From assembly GCA_963754235.1 (NCBI GenBank), contig CAVWFK010000016.1:65472-129471 (forward strand): a stretch of 64,000 nt of DNA, read 5' to 3'. Made by a program: the position numbers and the translations under genes. The notes under the pieces are model-generated. The model worked only from the letters and a program-made list of their open reading frames with translations. It ran no database searches and was not told where the DNA came from. Shown piece after piece: positions 45,620 through 54,109 of this stretch. The DNA is from DATAYA01 sp963754235. Lineage in GTDB: Bacteria > Pseudomonadota > Alphaproteobacteria > Acetobacterales > Acetobacteraceae. How positions within the stretch are numbered: position 1 is the first letter of the stretch; every line of letters begins with the position of its first letter.

Positions 45620-46125
45620 CGCGCTTGCGGCAGCGCGAATTCGCCCGGCCGCATGGCGTGCGCGAGCCGGTCCAGCAGGCCGTTGACCAGGCGCGGCTCG
45701 TCGCCGGTGAAGAAGCCGTGCGCCACGTCGAGATACTCGTTGATCAGCACCCGCGAGGGCGCGCCGTCAGTCATCGACAGTTCGGCTGCCCCCGCCCGCA
45801 GCAGCGCGCGCAACACCGGATCGAGCCGACCGATCGGCCAGTCCGCCGGCAGCGCCTCGGCCAGCCTGCGGTCGATGTCGTCCTGGCGCAGCACCGCGAC
45901 GCGCACGATGTGCGCGAACAGCGGCACCTGCGCGTCGGGCACCCGCCCTTCCTCGAAGCCGCCGGTGCCGGGCAGCTCGCCCAGGCGATGGCGGACGAAC
46001 TGGTCGATCACGGTCTCGGCACTCTCGCCACCCTGCTCGCTCTGGAACAGCGCCTGCACGGCCGCGACTTGCGAGGCGGTGCGCGGCCGGCCGGGGGTGC
46101 CAGGTCGCGGCGCGGGCTTGGCCAT
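45616..46125 (-). CDS. nusB: Transcription antitermination factor NusB
   Basis: 169 residues. The helical NusB fold is seen in RTASQVAAVQALFQSE, then LDPVLRALLRAGAAEL and PSRVLINEYLDVAHGFF. It binds boxA RNA with NusE during rRNA transcription. It begins directly at the ribH stop, in the standard ribH-nusB-thiL order. Confidence 0.92.
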   Translation of the reverse strand: MAKPAPRPGTPGRPRTASQVAAVQALFQSEQGGESAETVIDQFVRHRLGELPGTGGFEEGRVPDAQVPLFAHIVRVAVLRQDDIDRRLAEALPADWPIGRLDPVLRALLRAGAAELSMTDGAPSRVLINEYLDVAHGFFTGDEPRLVNGLLDRLAHAMRPGEFALPQAR

Positions 46126-46608
46126 TCAGCCGGCCCCCAGCCGCCGCGCTAGCGCCACCTGCGAGAGCGCCGCCGCCGCCGCCTCGGCGCCCTTGTTGTG
46201 GCCCGCCGGCCCCGACCGCGCCCGCGCCTGCTCGATGCAATCCACGGTCAGCAGGCCGGTGCCGAGGGCCAGACCGAATTGCAGCGCCACGCGCATCAGC
46301 CCGGCCATCGTCTCGCGGCAGATGTGTTCGTAATGATCGGTCTCGCCGCGCACGACGCAGCCGAGTGCCACGAACCCGTCGAAGTGCCGCGTGCCGCGAA
46401 GCACCAGCCGGATCGCCTGCGGCAGCTCGAAGGCACCGGCGACGTCCAGCGCCTCGAAGCTGGCGCCGGCCTCCCGCAGCAATGCCACGGCGGCCTCGCT
46501 CATGCCGTCCACCACGTCGCGGTAGTAAGGGGCACGTACCAGCAGCAGATGCGGCGGCGGACCCTCGACGCGGGGTGCGGCGGGACGCGGGGCGTCCTCG
46601 GTGCTCAC
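46126..46608 (-). CDS. ribH: 6,7-dimethyl-8-ribityllumazine synthase
   Basis: 160 residues from GTG at 46608, overlapping the preceding stop as GTGA. The markers VAGAFELPQAI, GCVVRGETDHYEHICRET and GLLTVDCIEQA (in place of the usual VLT motif) with the catalytic His are present. It condenses the ribitylamino-uracil with the four-carbon unit made by RibB. Confidence 0.92.
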   Translation of the reverse strand: MSTEDAPRPAAPRVEGPPPHLLLVRAPYYRDVVDGMSEAAVALLREAGASFEALDVAGAFELPQAIRLVLRGTRHFDGFVALGCVVRGETDHYEHICRETMAGLMRVALQFGLALGTGLLTVDCIEQARARSGPAGHNKGAEAAAAALSQVALARRLGAG

Positions 46609-47723
46609 TCGACTGCCACCTCCGGGATCGGGCGGCGGTCGATGATGTCGAGGCCGTAGCCCTCTAGCCCCACCACCTGCTGCTGCGTGTTCGACAGCAG
46701 CACCATCTCGTGCACGCCGAGATCGACCAAAATCTGCGCGCCCACGCCATAGTCGCGCAGCGGCAGGCGCGGTCGCGGGGTTGCTATCATCAGCCGCACC
46801 CGCTCGGCGATCGCGTCCGGCCGCGCGTCGCGCACCAGCACGGCGACCCCGCGCCCCGCCGCGGCGATGGCGCGCATCGCCCCATGCAGCAGACCTTGGT
46901 GCGGGCTGCCCAACACGTCGCTCACCAGATCGACCGCGTGCATCCGCACCAGCACCGGGTCGGGGCCGGAGAGGTCGCCCTTCACCAGCGCCACGTGCTC
47001 GGACTGGTCGAGCGTGTTCGCATACACGATCACCCGCCACGCGCCGCCGGCCACGTGCTCGATCGTTCCCTCCTGCACGCGGCGCAGCAGCCGCTCGGTG
47101 CGGCGGCGATGCCCAATCAGATCGGCGATGGTGCCGAGCTTGAGGTTGTGGCGCTGCGCAAAGGCGACGAGGTCGGGCAGCCGCGCCATGCTGCCGTCGT
47201 CGTTCATCACCTCGCAGATCACGCCGGCCGGGATCAGCCCCGCCAGCCGCGCGATATCGACCGCAGCCTCGGTATGCCCGGCGCGGATCAGCGTGCCGCC
47301 GTCGCGCGCCATCAGCGGAAATACGTGGCCAGGGGTCACGATGTCGTCGCGCCCGCATTCGGGGTTGATCGCGACCGCGACGGTATGCGCGCGGTCGTGC
47401 GCCGAGATGCCGGTGGTGACCCCGTCACGCGCCTCGATCGAGATCGTGAACGCGGTCTGGTGCCGCGTGCCGTTGGCAGGACTCATCAGCGAGAGGCCGA
47501 GCTTTTCCACCCGCGCCCGGGTCATCGCGAGGCAGATCAGGCCGCGCGCGTGGCGGGCCATGAAGTTGATCGCCGCCGGTGTCGCGAACTGCGCCGGGAT
47601 CACCAGGTCACCCTCGTTCTCGCGGTCCTCGTCATCGACCAGGATGAACATCCGCCCGGCGCGCGCCTCCTCGATCAGCTCGGGGGCGGCGGCGAGATAG
47701 TCGTGCAGACTGGCCGTCTTCAT
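46605..47723 (-). CDS. ribB: 3,4-dihydroxy-2-butanone-4-phosphate synthase with a degenerate GTP cyclohydrolase II-like domain (RibB-RibX hybrid)
   Basis: 372 residues from ATG at 47723. Residues 1-205 are an intact DHBP synthase with ILVDDEDRENEGDLVIPAQ and TPGHVFPL, GHTEAAVDIARLAG. The C-terminal half resembles RibA but lacks its zinc cysteines and catalytic motif: where GCHII has a Cys-rich RCDCG stretch, this has LGSPHQGLLHGAM. GTP cyclohydrolase II activity is therefore unlikely, and a separate ribA should exist elsewhere. Such RibBX hybrids are known in proteobacteria. It supplies the four-carbon substrate of RibH in the same operon. Confidence 0.88.
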   Translation of the reverse strand: MKTASLHDYLAAAPELIEEARAGRMFILVDDEDRENEGDLVIPAQFATPAAINFMARHARGLICLAMTRARVEKLGLSLMSPANGTRHQTAFTISIEARDGVTTGISAHDRAHTVAVAINPECGRDDIVTPGHVFPLMARDGGTLIRAGHTEAAVDIARLAGLIPAGVICEVMNDDGSMARLPDLVAFAQRHNLKLGTIADLIGHRRRTERLLRRVQEGTIEHVAGGAWRVIVYANTLDQSEHVALVKGDLSGPDPVLVRMHAVDLVSDVLGSPHQGLLHGAMRAIAAAGRGVAVLVRDARPDAIAERVRLMIATPRPRLPLRDYGVGAQILVDLGVHEMVLLSNTQQQVVGLEGYGLDIIDRRPIPEVAVE

Positions 47724-47736
47724 GACGCCGCCCTCT

Positions 47737-48336
47737 TCATGAGCCGTCCGTGAGGCGGGCGACGTAGCGCGCCAGCATGTCGATCTCAAGATTGACCGGG
47801 TCCCCCGCCGCCAAACGGCCGAGCGTGGTGACGGCAGCGGTGTGCGGGATGATGTTGACGCCGAACAGGATGCCCTGCACGGCGTTGACCGTCAACGACA
47901 CCCCGTCCACGGCAATGCTGCCCTTGACCGCGATGAAGCGCGCGAGCGCGTTCGGGGCGCGGAACAGCAGCCGCATCGAGCCGTTCTCGCGCGACGCAGA
48001 GACCAATTCGCCCAACCCGTCCACATGGCCCGAGACGATGTGGCCGCCGAGTTCGTCGCCCACCCGCAGCGAGCGTTCGAGGTTGACCCGCGTTCCGGGC
48101 CCCCAGTATCCGAGCGTGGTACGAGAGAGGGTTTCCGCCGAGACATCGGCGGCGAACTTATCAGGCCCGACCGCGACTACAGTCAAGCAGCAGCCGCCAC
48201 AGGCGATCGATGCGCCGAGCGCGATCGAGCCGGTGTCGGACCAGGGAGTGCCGATGACGAGGCGCATGTCGTGCCCATCGCCCAGTGGCTCGATGCTCCG
48301 CACCTCGCCCAGTGCGCTGACGATGCCCGTGAACAT
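47737..48336 (-). CDS. ribE: Riboflavin synthase alpha subunit
   Basis: 199 residues beginning MFTGIVSALGEVRSIE. Two lumazine-binding repeats are visible (SIACGGCCLTVVAVG and SIAVDGVSLTVNAV). It dismutates two lumazines to riboflavin. The start overlaps the ribD stop by one base. Confidence 0.94.
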   Translation of the reverse strand: MFTGIVSALGEVRSIEPLGDGHDMRLVIGTPWSDTGSIALGASIACGGCCLTVVAVGPDKFAADVSAETLSRTTLGYWGPGTRVNLERSLRVGDELGGHIVSGHVDGLGELVSASRENGSMRLLFRAPNALARFIAVKGSIAVDGVSLTVNAVQGILFGVNIIPHTAAVTTLGRLAAGDPVNLEIDMLARYVARLTDGS

Positions 48337-49436
48337 TAGGCGAGCCGCCGCAGCTCGGTCAGCGTATCGGCGCCGACCGGGCGCTGTGCCTGGCGCACGA
48401 AGCGCGGCATGGCGGCGAGCGATGCGACGCCGAACGCCTGTGCCGCCGGCAGCCCGTCGCCACCGAGCACGGCGGGGGCGTGGAACCAAGCGATCCGGTC
48501 CACCAGATCGGCCCGCAGCAGGGCCGCCGCCAGCAGCGCGCCGCCCTCGACCAGAACCGAGGTCAGCCCCGCCTCGCCGAGCGAGAGCAGCGCCGAGGGA
48601 AGATCCACGCCCATCTTGGAGCCGGCGACCTCGATCGTGCTTACGCCGGCGGCCTGCAAGGCGCGCAGGCGGGCGGGGTCAGCGCCCTCGCGATGCAGCA
48701 GCCAAGTCGGGTGCTCGGTCGCGGTCGCGACCAGTTGCGCGGTCAACGGTGTGCGCAAGTGGCTATCGGCGACGATGCGCACGATCGGCACCGCGCGCAT
48801 CTCCGGCATCCGGCAAGTGAGCAGCGGATCGTCAGCGACCACCGTGCCCACGCCCGCCATCACCGCGTCATGCCGGGCGCGCAGCGCGTGCGCCGCGCGC
48901 CGCGCCTCGGCGCCGGTTATCCAGCGGCTCTCGCCGCCATGCGTCGCGATCCGGCCATCGAGCGTGGAAGCGAGCTTGAGCGTGACCAGCGGCCGCCCCG
49001 AGGTCACGCGGCGGCGAAATCCCTCCGTCACCTCGCCCGCCGCTTCGCCGAGAACGTCCTCGACCATCTCGATCCCGGCCGCGCGCAGCCGGGCGACGCC
49101 ACCGCCATCGACGCGCGGATCGGGGTCGCGCCCGGCGATCACCACGCGCGCGATCCCCGCCGCGATCAGCGCTTCGGTGCAGGGCGGCGTTTGGCCGTGA
49201 TGGCAGCAGGGTTCGAGCGTGGCATAGGCCGTGGCCCCGCGCGCCGCCTCGCCCGCCATCGCCAACGCCAGCGCCTCGGCGTGCGGCCGGCCGCCCGGCG
49301 CGGTCACGGCACGGCCGACCACGCGGCCGTCCCGCACGATCACGCAGCCGACCGGGGGGTTGGGCCAGACCTGGCCCAGGCCCCGCCGCGCCAACGCGAT
49401 CGCGGCGCGCATGTGGGCGTCGTCCATCGCGCTCAT
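48336..49436 (-). CDS. ribD: Bifunctional diaminohydroxyphosphoribosylaminopyrimidine deaminase/reductase RibD
   Basis: 366 residues. The deaminase zinc site is seen in GRPHAEALAL and EPCCHHGQTPPCTEAL. The reductase half has LKLASTLDGRIATHGGESRW and LVEGGALLAAALL. It performs two consecutive steps of riboflavin synthesis. No FMN riboswitch was noticed upstream, where nrdR overlaps it by four bases. Confidence 0.94.
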   Translation of the reverse strand: MSAMDDAHMRAAIALARRGLGQVWPNPPVGCVIVRDGRVVGRAVTAPGGRPHAEALALAMAGEAARGATAYATLEPCCHHGQTPPCTEALIAAGIARVVIAGRDPDPRVDGGGVARLRAAGIEMVEDVLGEAAGEVTEGFRRRVTSGRPLVTLKLASTLDGRIATHGGESRWITGAEARRAAHALRARHDAVMAGVGTVVADDPLLTCRMPEMRAVPIVRIVADSHLRTPLTAQLVATATEHPTWLLHREGADPARLRALQAAGVSTIEVAGSKMGVDLPSALLSLGEAGLTSVLVEGGALLAAALLRADLVDRIAWFHAPAVLGGDGLPAAQAFGVASLAAMPRFVRQAQRPVGADTLTELRRLA

Positions 49437-49888
49437 GTAGGGCCGTCGAGCTGCCCCAGGAAGGTCTCGAAATCCTTGGCCTCGCGGAAGTCGCGATAGA
49501 CGCTGGCGAAACGGACATAGGCGACGGCGTCCACCTCCTTCAGCACTTCCATCACCTGCTCGCCGATTTGCTGGCTCGGGATGTCGGTCTCGCCGGAGGC
49601 TTCCAGGTTGCGCACGATGCCGTTGACGATGCGCTCGATCCGCTCCTCCTGCACTGGACGCTTGCGCAGCGCGGTTCGGATCGAGCGGGCGAGCTTGTCG
49701 CGATCGAACGGCACCCGGCGCCCGTCGCTCTTGATGACGGTGAGCTCGCGAAGCTGCACGCGCTCGATAGTGGTGAAACGCTGACCACAGCTCGGGCAGA
49801 AGCGGCGGCGGCGGATCGCCGCACCGTCCTCGGTGGGGCGGCTGTCCTTCACCTGGCTGTCGTCATGGCCGCAGAACGGGCAGCGCAC
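49433..49888 (-). CDS. nrdR: Transcriptional repressor NrdR
   Basis: 151 residues from GTG at 49888 (VRCPFCG). The zinc ribbon uses CPFCG and CPSCG; the ATP-cone domain has LTVIKSDGRRVPFDRDKLAR. NrdR represses ribonucleotide reductase genes in response to dATP/ATP. It lies six bases after glyA, the usual alphaproteobacterial order. Confidence 0.94.
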   Translation of the reverse strand: MRCPFCGHDDSQVKDSRPTEDGAAIRRRRFCPSCGQRFTTIERVQLRELTVIKSDGRRVPFDRDKLARSIRTALRKRPVQEERIERIVNGIVRNLEASGETDIPSQQIGEQVMEVLKEVDAVAYVRFASVYRDFREAKDFETFLGQLDGPT

Positions 49889-49893
49889 GCGCC

Positions 49894-51210
49894 TCAGCGC
49901 CTCCCAGAAAGCGGGCCGGCATAGATCGGGAAGCGCGCGCACAGCGCCTGCACACGTGCCGCGACCGCCTGCTCGGCGGCTTCGTTGCGGCCGTCGTTGC
50001 TGCCGGCGAGACCGTCGAGCACCTCGGCGATCATGTGCCCGACTTCGCGGAACTCGGCGCTGCCGAAGCCGCGCGTGGTGGCGGCGGGCGAGCCGAGCCG
50101 GATGCCCGAGGTGATCGCAGGCTTCTCCGGGTCGAACGGGATCGCGTTCTTGTTGGCGGTGATCCGCGCCCGCTCCAGGCTTGCCTCCGCGGCCTTGCCG
50201 GTGGTGCGCTTGGGGCGAAGATCGACCAGCACGAGGTGGCAATCGGTGCCGCCGGTGACGATATCGCAGCCCTGCTCGCGCAAGGTCTCGCCGAGCACCC
50301 GCGCATTGGCCGCGACCGCTTCCTGATAGGCGCGGAACTCGGGCCGCAACGCCTCGCCGAAGGCCGCCGCCTTGGCGGCGATCACGTGCATCAGCGGCCC
50401 GCCTTGCAAACCGGGGAACACCGCGGAATTGAACTTCTTGCCGAGCTCGGGGTCGTTGCTCAGGATCATGCCGCCGCGGGGGCCGCGCAGCGTCTTGTGG
50501 GTGGTGGTGGTCACCACATGGGCGTGTGGCAGCGGGCTGGGGAAGGCGCCGGCCGCGACCAGGCCGGCGAAATGCGCCATGTCCACCATGAGCCACGCAC
50601 CGATCTCGTCGGCCACGCGGCGGATGCGGGCAAAGTCGATCACCCGCGGATAGGCCGAGCCGCCGGCGATGATCAGCCGCGGCCGCTCGGCACGCGCGAC
50701 GCGCTCCAGCTCCTCATAGTCGAGCCGCCCGTCCTCGCGCCGCACGCCGTAGTGGAGGGCGCGGAACCACTTGCCGGAGAGGCTGGGGGGCGCGCCGTGC
50801 GTCAGATGGCCGCCGGCGGCGAGGCTCATGCCCAGGATCGGATCGCCGGGCTTGAGCAGGGCGAGCATCACCGCCTGGTTCGCCTGCGCGCCCGAATGCG
50901 GCTGCACATTGGCGTATTCGCAGCCGAACAGCCGGCAAGCGCGTTCGATCGCGAGCCGCTCGGCGCGGTCGACCTCGGCGCAGCCGCCGTAGTAGCGCCG
51001 GCCTGGATAGCCCTCGGCGTATTTGTTGGTGAGCACGCTGCCCTGCGCCTCCAGCACTGCGGCGGAGACGATGTTTTCGCTCGCGATCAGCTCGATCGCG
51101 TCCTGCTGGCGAGTGAGCTCGGCCCCGATCGCGTCGGCCAGCTCGGGATCGGCCTCGGCGAGCGGGGCGGCGAAGAAGCGGTCAAGCGACGTTTGGCGGA
51201 TCGGGTCCAT
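49894..51210 (-). CDS. glyA: Serine hydroxymethyltransferase
   Basis: 438 residues from ATG at 51210. The PLP-binding lysine lies in TTTTHKTLRGPRGG. ELIASENIVSAAVLEAQGS and NKYAEGYPGRRYYGG are invariant segments of the family. It converts serine to glycine and charges tetrahydrofolate. It is the first gene of the eight-gene minus-strand run ending at thiL. Confidence 0.95.
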   Translation of the reverse strand: MDPIRQTSLDRFFAAPLAEADPELADAIGAELTRQQDAIELIASENIVSAAVLEAQGSVLTNKYAEGYPGRRYYGGCAEVDRAERLAIERACRLFGCEYANVQPHSGAQANQAVMLALLKPGDPILGMSLAAGGHLTHGAPPSLSGKWFRALHYGVRREDGRLDYEELERVARAERPRLIIAGGSAYPRVIDFARIRRVADEIGAWLMVDMAHFAGLVAAGAFPSPLPHAHVVTTTTHKTLRGPRGGMILSNDPELGKKFNSAVFPGLQGGPLMHVIAAKAAAFGEALRPEFRAYQEAVAANARVLGETLREQGCDIVTGGTDCHLVLVDLRPKRTTGKAAEASLERARITANKNAIPFDPEKPAITSGIRLGSPAATTRGFGSAEFREVGHMIAEVLDGLAGSNDGRNEAAEQAVAARVQALCARFPIYAGPLSGRR

Positions 51211-51422
51211 CAGCGGCCTCGGCGGGCGGTGGGGCCGAGGCTCTAGCACGGAGGCGGGCGCGAACGGAACGGGCCGGCCCTTGGGTCAGCCCGTTCGACC
51301 ATTTTCTGGCCTTCAACGATCGAACCGCCGCCTCGCTCAGGATCGAGTTGCTCCACGAGGTCGGGGGAGTTGCCATTTCTACCGTAGTGAGATGTCAGGT
51401 TTCACGATTTTTGGAGGCTTGG

Positions 51423-51789
51423 ATGTCAAAACGCATCAGAACACAGCAGCGGTGGGATGAGCTGTATGGCCTTGCACAGCGGCGCCATACGTCCGGATGG
51501 ACAGACTGAGAATCGGGAGTAAGAGTTCCAAAATTGGGTTGATAAGAACCCGGACCTGCAAGAAGCTAAGGCAATTGCGACGGCGCGCTCCGAATATCAG
51601 AAGATGGCGCACCCAAGACTATCAGGATGGCTGCCCCAGATACGAGCGTTGGCCCAGCAGAAAATGGACAAAGAGCCGCCAGGGACTACCCGACGGTTCA
51701 ACCACGAATTTTTCAAGATTTGTCGTATTGCACTGGACCATAAGGTCTCGGTTTCAGCAGCTCTCCGGGAGGTCGCGTTTCGCCCGTGA
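51423..51789 (+). pseudogene. Unrecognised small gene, broken
   Basis: A GGAGG five bases before ATG at 51423 leads to MSKRIRTQQRWDELYGLAQ and a stop after 28 codons. A natural-looking continuation (EFQNWVDKNPDLQEAKAIA, then WLPQIRALAQQKMDKE) runs in another frame from 51523 to 51789. The parts may be one former gene with a frameshift and stop between them. No family is recognised. It ends where a recombinase fragment begins. Confidence 0.35.
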
Positions 51790-51982
51790 GGTCGAGCCGC
51801 GCCTCGTGTTCTTGGAGCATTACGGCCAGCACCTTCGCGCGCTGGCCCAGCGTGTCGAGGTCGCGGACGGCGCGGTTCGTATCATGGGCTCGAAGGGCGG
51901 TTTGCTCCGAACGTTCGCCGCCTCGGGCGTAAAATCGGCTACACTCGGCGTTCGCAGTTCTGTTCTGAATTGGCGGAGGGGA
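51785..51982 (+). pseudogene. C-terminal fragment of a serine site-specific recombinase
   Basis: One frame reads HLRALAQRVEVADGAVRIMG and then LLRTFAASGVKSATLGVRSS, which I recognise as the tail found on large resolvase/invertase-type recombinases of alphaproteobacteria. No catalytic domain is present. It marks the scar of a lost mobile element beside glyA. Confidence 0.55.
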
Positions 51983-52100
51983 TGTCCGCCAACAGTGCCG
52001 AAATGTGATGCTAGATCAGGCGCTTACGGTTGGCATCCTCAGCCATCCACAAGCCATCTCACGATCCTGCGCGGGATGGTGGCGCACGGCTGCGCACAGA

Positions 52101-52415
52101 TTATTGACGCCCCCCGCCCGGCTTGCGCCCGGCACCCGCCGGCTTCTTCCCGGCGTCGGATCCCGACGGTGACCAGCGCGGTTGCGCCGCATCGCTTCGC
52201 GATGGTCCACCGGCGCTGCGCGCCGCATCGGCCTCCTCGGCGTCCAGCCCGCGCTCGACCAGCCGGCGGATGGCCACGCTATCTTTCTTGATCCGGCTGG
52301 CGAACATGAACTCGTCCACCCGCTCCCACAGGGAGGCGGGCAGAGAGATCGTTTTGCGCGTATCTCGCCTGCGGGGCCCTGCTCGCGGGCACACTCGCGT
52401 TCGCGCCTCTCGCAC
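52101..52415 (-). CDS. Possible ribbon-helix-helix protein, start uncertain
   Basis: The stretch RDTRKTISLPASLWERVDEF and IKKDSVAIRRLVERGLDAEE looks like a ribbon-helix-helix DNA-binding unit, followed by a disordered Gly/Pro/Lys tail. The natural start is missing: upstream of about 52360 the frame runs over a different gene fragment read from the opposite strand. It may be a DNA-binding or plasmid-type protein that lost its first codons. Confidence 0.4.
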   Translation of the reverse strand: MREARTRVCPRAGPRRRDTRKTISLPASLWERVDEFMFASRIKKDSVAIRRLVERGLDAEEADAARSAGGPSRSDAAQPRWSPSGSDAGKKPAGAGRKPGGGRQ

Positions 52416-52642
52416 AGGCGCAGCAGACCGGCGGTGCCACCGGGACCACCTCCGGTCCGGCGTCGGGCAAGACGTCGGGCAAGTGGGTTACCCACAACTC
52501 CGCGCTTGGCGGCAATCCGGCCGCCGGAAACGGCACTGGCAGCACGATTGGCGGCGCGCCCGGCCAGCCCGCCAAGGCCGGCTCGGAAGCGGGGCCGGCG
52601 CCAAAGAAGGGCGCGTCTGGCACTACAGCCACCAAGCAATGA
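52361..52642 (+). pseudogene. Secreted low-complexity protein lacking its start
   Basis: The frame reads a signal-peptide core (LACGALLAGTLAFAPLAQAQ) and then a Gly/Ala/Thr/Pro-rich chain (GKWVTHNSALGGNPAAGNG) to the stop at 52640-52642. No start codon exists upstream in this frame before sequence belonging to the ribbon-helix-helix gene. The two appear to have been joined head to head by a deletion. The following bases to about 52936 hold no recognisable gene. Confidence 0.4.
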
Positions 52643-52936
52643 TCCTGCGCCGCCTACCGCCGCCCCGGCTCGAACAATTTCGCCTGCTGATCGGTGATGT
52701 GCGTGCCGGGCACTGGGGGTCTCTTCTCGGGAGTTGAGGACCCCGGCAGTCCGACACGTCGTCACGAAGTCGCAGGCAGGCCTCCTGTCGGGAACCGCGC
52801 CGGCGACAATCCATCCTAATTGACGCCCCCAACCACCCTGATTGTCGCCGCGCACTCGAGGCTTACGACAGGAGGTCGAGGGGCGGTCGACGGCCGGGCG
52901 CAACATACGGAACAGGAGATTTTGCGCGTGCATAAC

Positions 52937-53170
52937 TCAGCTACTCCGGTCCCGGAAACGAAGCCTCTTTAAGGGCTGACCGGCACCGACACCCGTCTTG
53001 TGTTCTGCCACCCATGCCTCGGCCGCCTCAGCAGTGGGGAAACCGCGAACGATCGTCGGGTGACTGCCCGGTATGACGACTTCCACGCCAAACGCTCCCG
53101 CTTCCGCTGGCAGCACGCGGTAAGTCGCGTCGGCGTGGGGGTGGGGTTCGGGGGGCCGCCGTCTCGGCAT
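52937..53170 (-). CDS. Small conserved-looking protein of unknown function
   Basis: 77 residues: YRVLPAEAGAFGVEVVIPGS then GFPTAEAAEAWVAEHK. It looks like the short SPOR-like or DUF-type proteins common in alphaproteobacteria, with a beta-beta-helix pattern. AAAGGAG directly abuts the ATG, so the true start may be a few codons later. Function unknown. Confidence 0.55.
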   Translation of the reverse strand: MPRRRPPEPHPHADATYRVLPAEAGAFGVEVVIPGSHPTIVRGFPTAEAAEAWVAEHKTGVGAGQPLKRLRFRDRSS

Positions 53171-53200
53171 CTCCTTTCAATATGCCATCGGGGATGCAAG

Positions 53201-53241
53201 CCTACCAGCCGCGCCGGCTGGCAACCGGGGCGGTTCGCGTT
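53201..53241 (+). repeat. Direct repeat C, copy 1: GC-rich hairpin sequence before a small gene pair
   Basis: CCTACCAGCCGCGCCGGCTG and following bases match 55551-55591 with a few differences and a 1-base offset. Both copies precede a paralogous small gene. In this copy the stem is imperfect. Confidence 0.6.
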
Positions 53242-53278
53242 CGTTCTGAGGCTTTCCCGCTCAGGATCACCCTGCCCG

Positions 53279-53416
53279 ATGCCCGTCACTCACGTCCTCG
53301 CACCGCTAGCTTGCCTGCTGGCCGCCGGATGCGCCGACCGTTCCGCGGCGAATGCGCCGCCCAGTGCCGGAACCCCCGCGCCCGCTGCAACCAGTCCGAC
53401 CGGCTGGACGCCATAA
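53279..53416 (+). CDS. Short lipoprotein
   Basis: 45 residues: MPVTHVLAPLACLLAAGCAD with a lipobox LAAGC, then an Ala/Pro/Thr-rich stretch ending GWTP. Processing would leave about 28 residues anchored by lipid at the cysteine. It ends three bases before the next start, so the two are likely co-translated. Very short proteins like this are hard to prove; the lipobox is the main support. Confidence 0.5.
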   Translation: MPVTHVLAPLACLLAAGCADRSAANAPPSAGTPAPAATSPTGWTP

Positions 53417-53419
53417 CGT

Positions 53420-53677
53420 ATGGCGGTGGAAGGGAGCGCGCCCCACTCTCGCCACACCTACCGCGAGCTGGCGCCGGAGATGCGCCCGCAAGACCCGACG
53501 CTGGACGGCCAGGGCTGGATATTCGAGACACTGGAGCACGGCGGCGAGTATCCCGACACAATGCCGCAGGCCATCCGGGCCACCGATGCCGAGGGCCGGT
53601 CTTGCATTTATGTCCCCATCAAGGTTGAAGGGCGCGTGGTGGATAGCCACGGGTTCACCCTGCGGCGAGAGGAGTGA
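53420..53677 (+). CDS. Small protein of unknown function, paralog of the 55617 gene
   Basis: 85 residues with MRPQDPTLDGQGWIFETLEH and then GEYPDTMPQAIRATDAEGRS. It aligns along most of its length with the product at 55617-55850 (RPQDPALDGRGWTFETLEHG, VVDSLGFALS). Conservation of the pair at protein level supports real genes. No family is recognised; the chain is acidic and cytoplasmic by appearance. Confidence 0.6.
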   Translation: MAVEGSAPHSRHTYRELAPEMRPQDPTLDGQGWIFETLEHGGEYPDTMPQAIRATDAEGRSCIYVPIKVEGRVVDSHGFTLRREE

Positions 53678-53695
53678 GCGGCCCCCCTGATCGCG

Positions 53696-54109
53696 CTACC
53701 TGCGCCTCCCTGCACCCGCCAGCCCCAGCAGCCCGACCGCCAGCAGCGGCAGCGCCGCCGGCTTAGGCAACGTTGCCGGCCCGCCATCCGCCGGCCTGTA
53801 TGTGTAGGCGACGCTCAGCGTAAGATCGGCGGTGGCGAAATAGCCTGGTATCTTCGTCAAAAGACACCGTCTCGGCCCAGACATCCCAATCCGGGCCGCC
53901 GGCGTCAGCGAGCGGCACATCGCCGGCGACGGTGAATGGGCCGGCGCCGCCGGAGGGCGTGGCATGACGCCCCGCCCGTTCGCGCCGCCGGCCCCGCTGC
54001 CGTGGCGCGGCGGCCCCACGCCGCCCAAGCCGAAGCCGCCGCCGGGATGATCGGCACGCTGCCCGCCTGCTACAGCCGCCTCGGCTCGCCACCCGGGGGG
54101 GTTCTGCAT
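53696..54109 (-). pseudogene. PEP-CTERM-type exported protein, frameshifted remnant
   Basis: The C-terminal part ends PKPAALPLLAVGLLGLAGAG plus RRR, a PEP-CTERM-like sorting signal (Pro motif, membrane helix, basic tail). The preceding part ATADLTLSVAYTYRPADGG is in this frame. The natural upstream part (GPFTVAGDVPLADAGGPDWD, then WAETVSFDE) is in another, with the shift near 53855. The N-terminus and signal peptide cannot be identified. Confidence 0.5.

Noticed and set aside
49437..49900. FMN riboswitch expected ahead of riboflavin genes
   Set aside because: ribD overlaps nrdR and no conserved RFN-type leader sequence was recognised; the operon seems to be driven from upstream of glyA.
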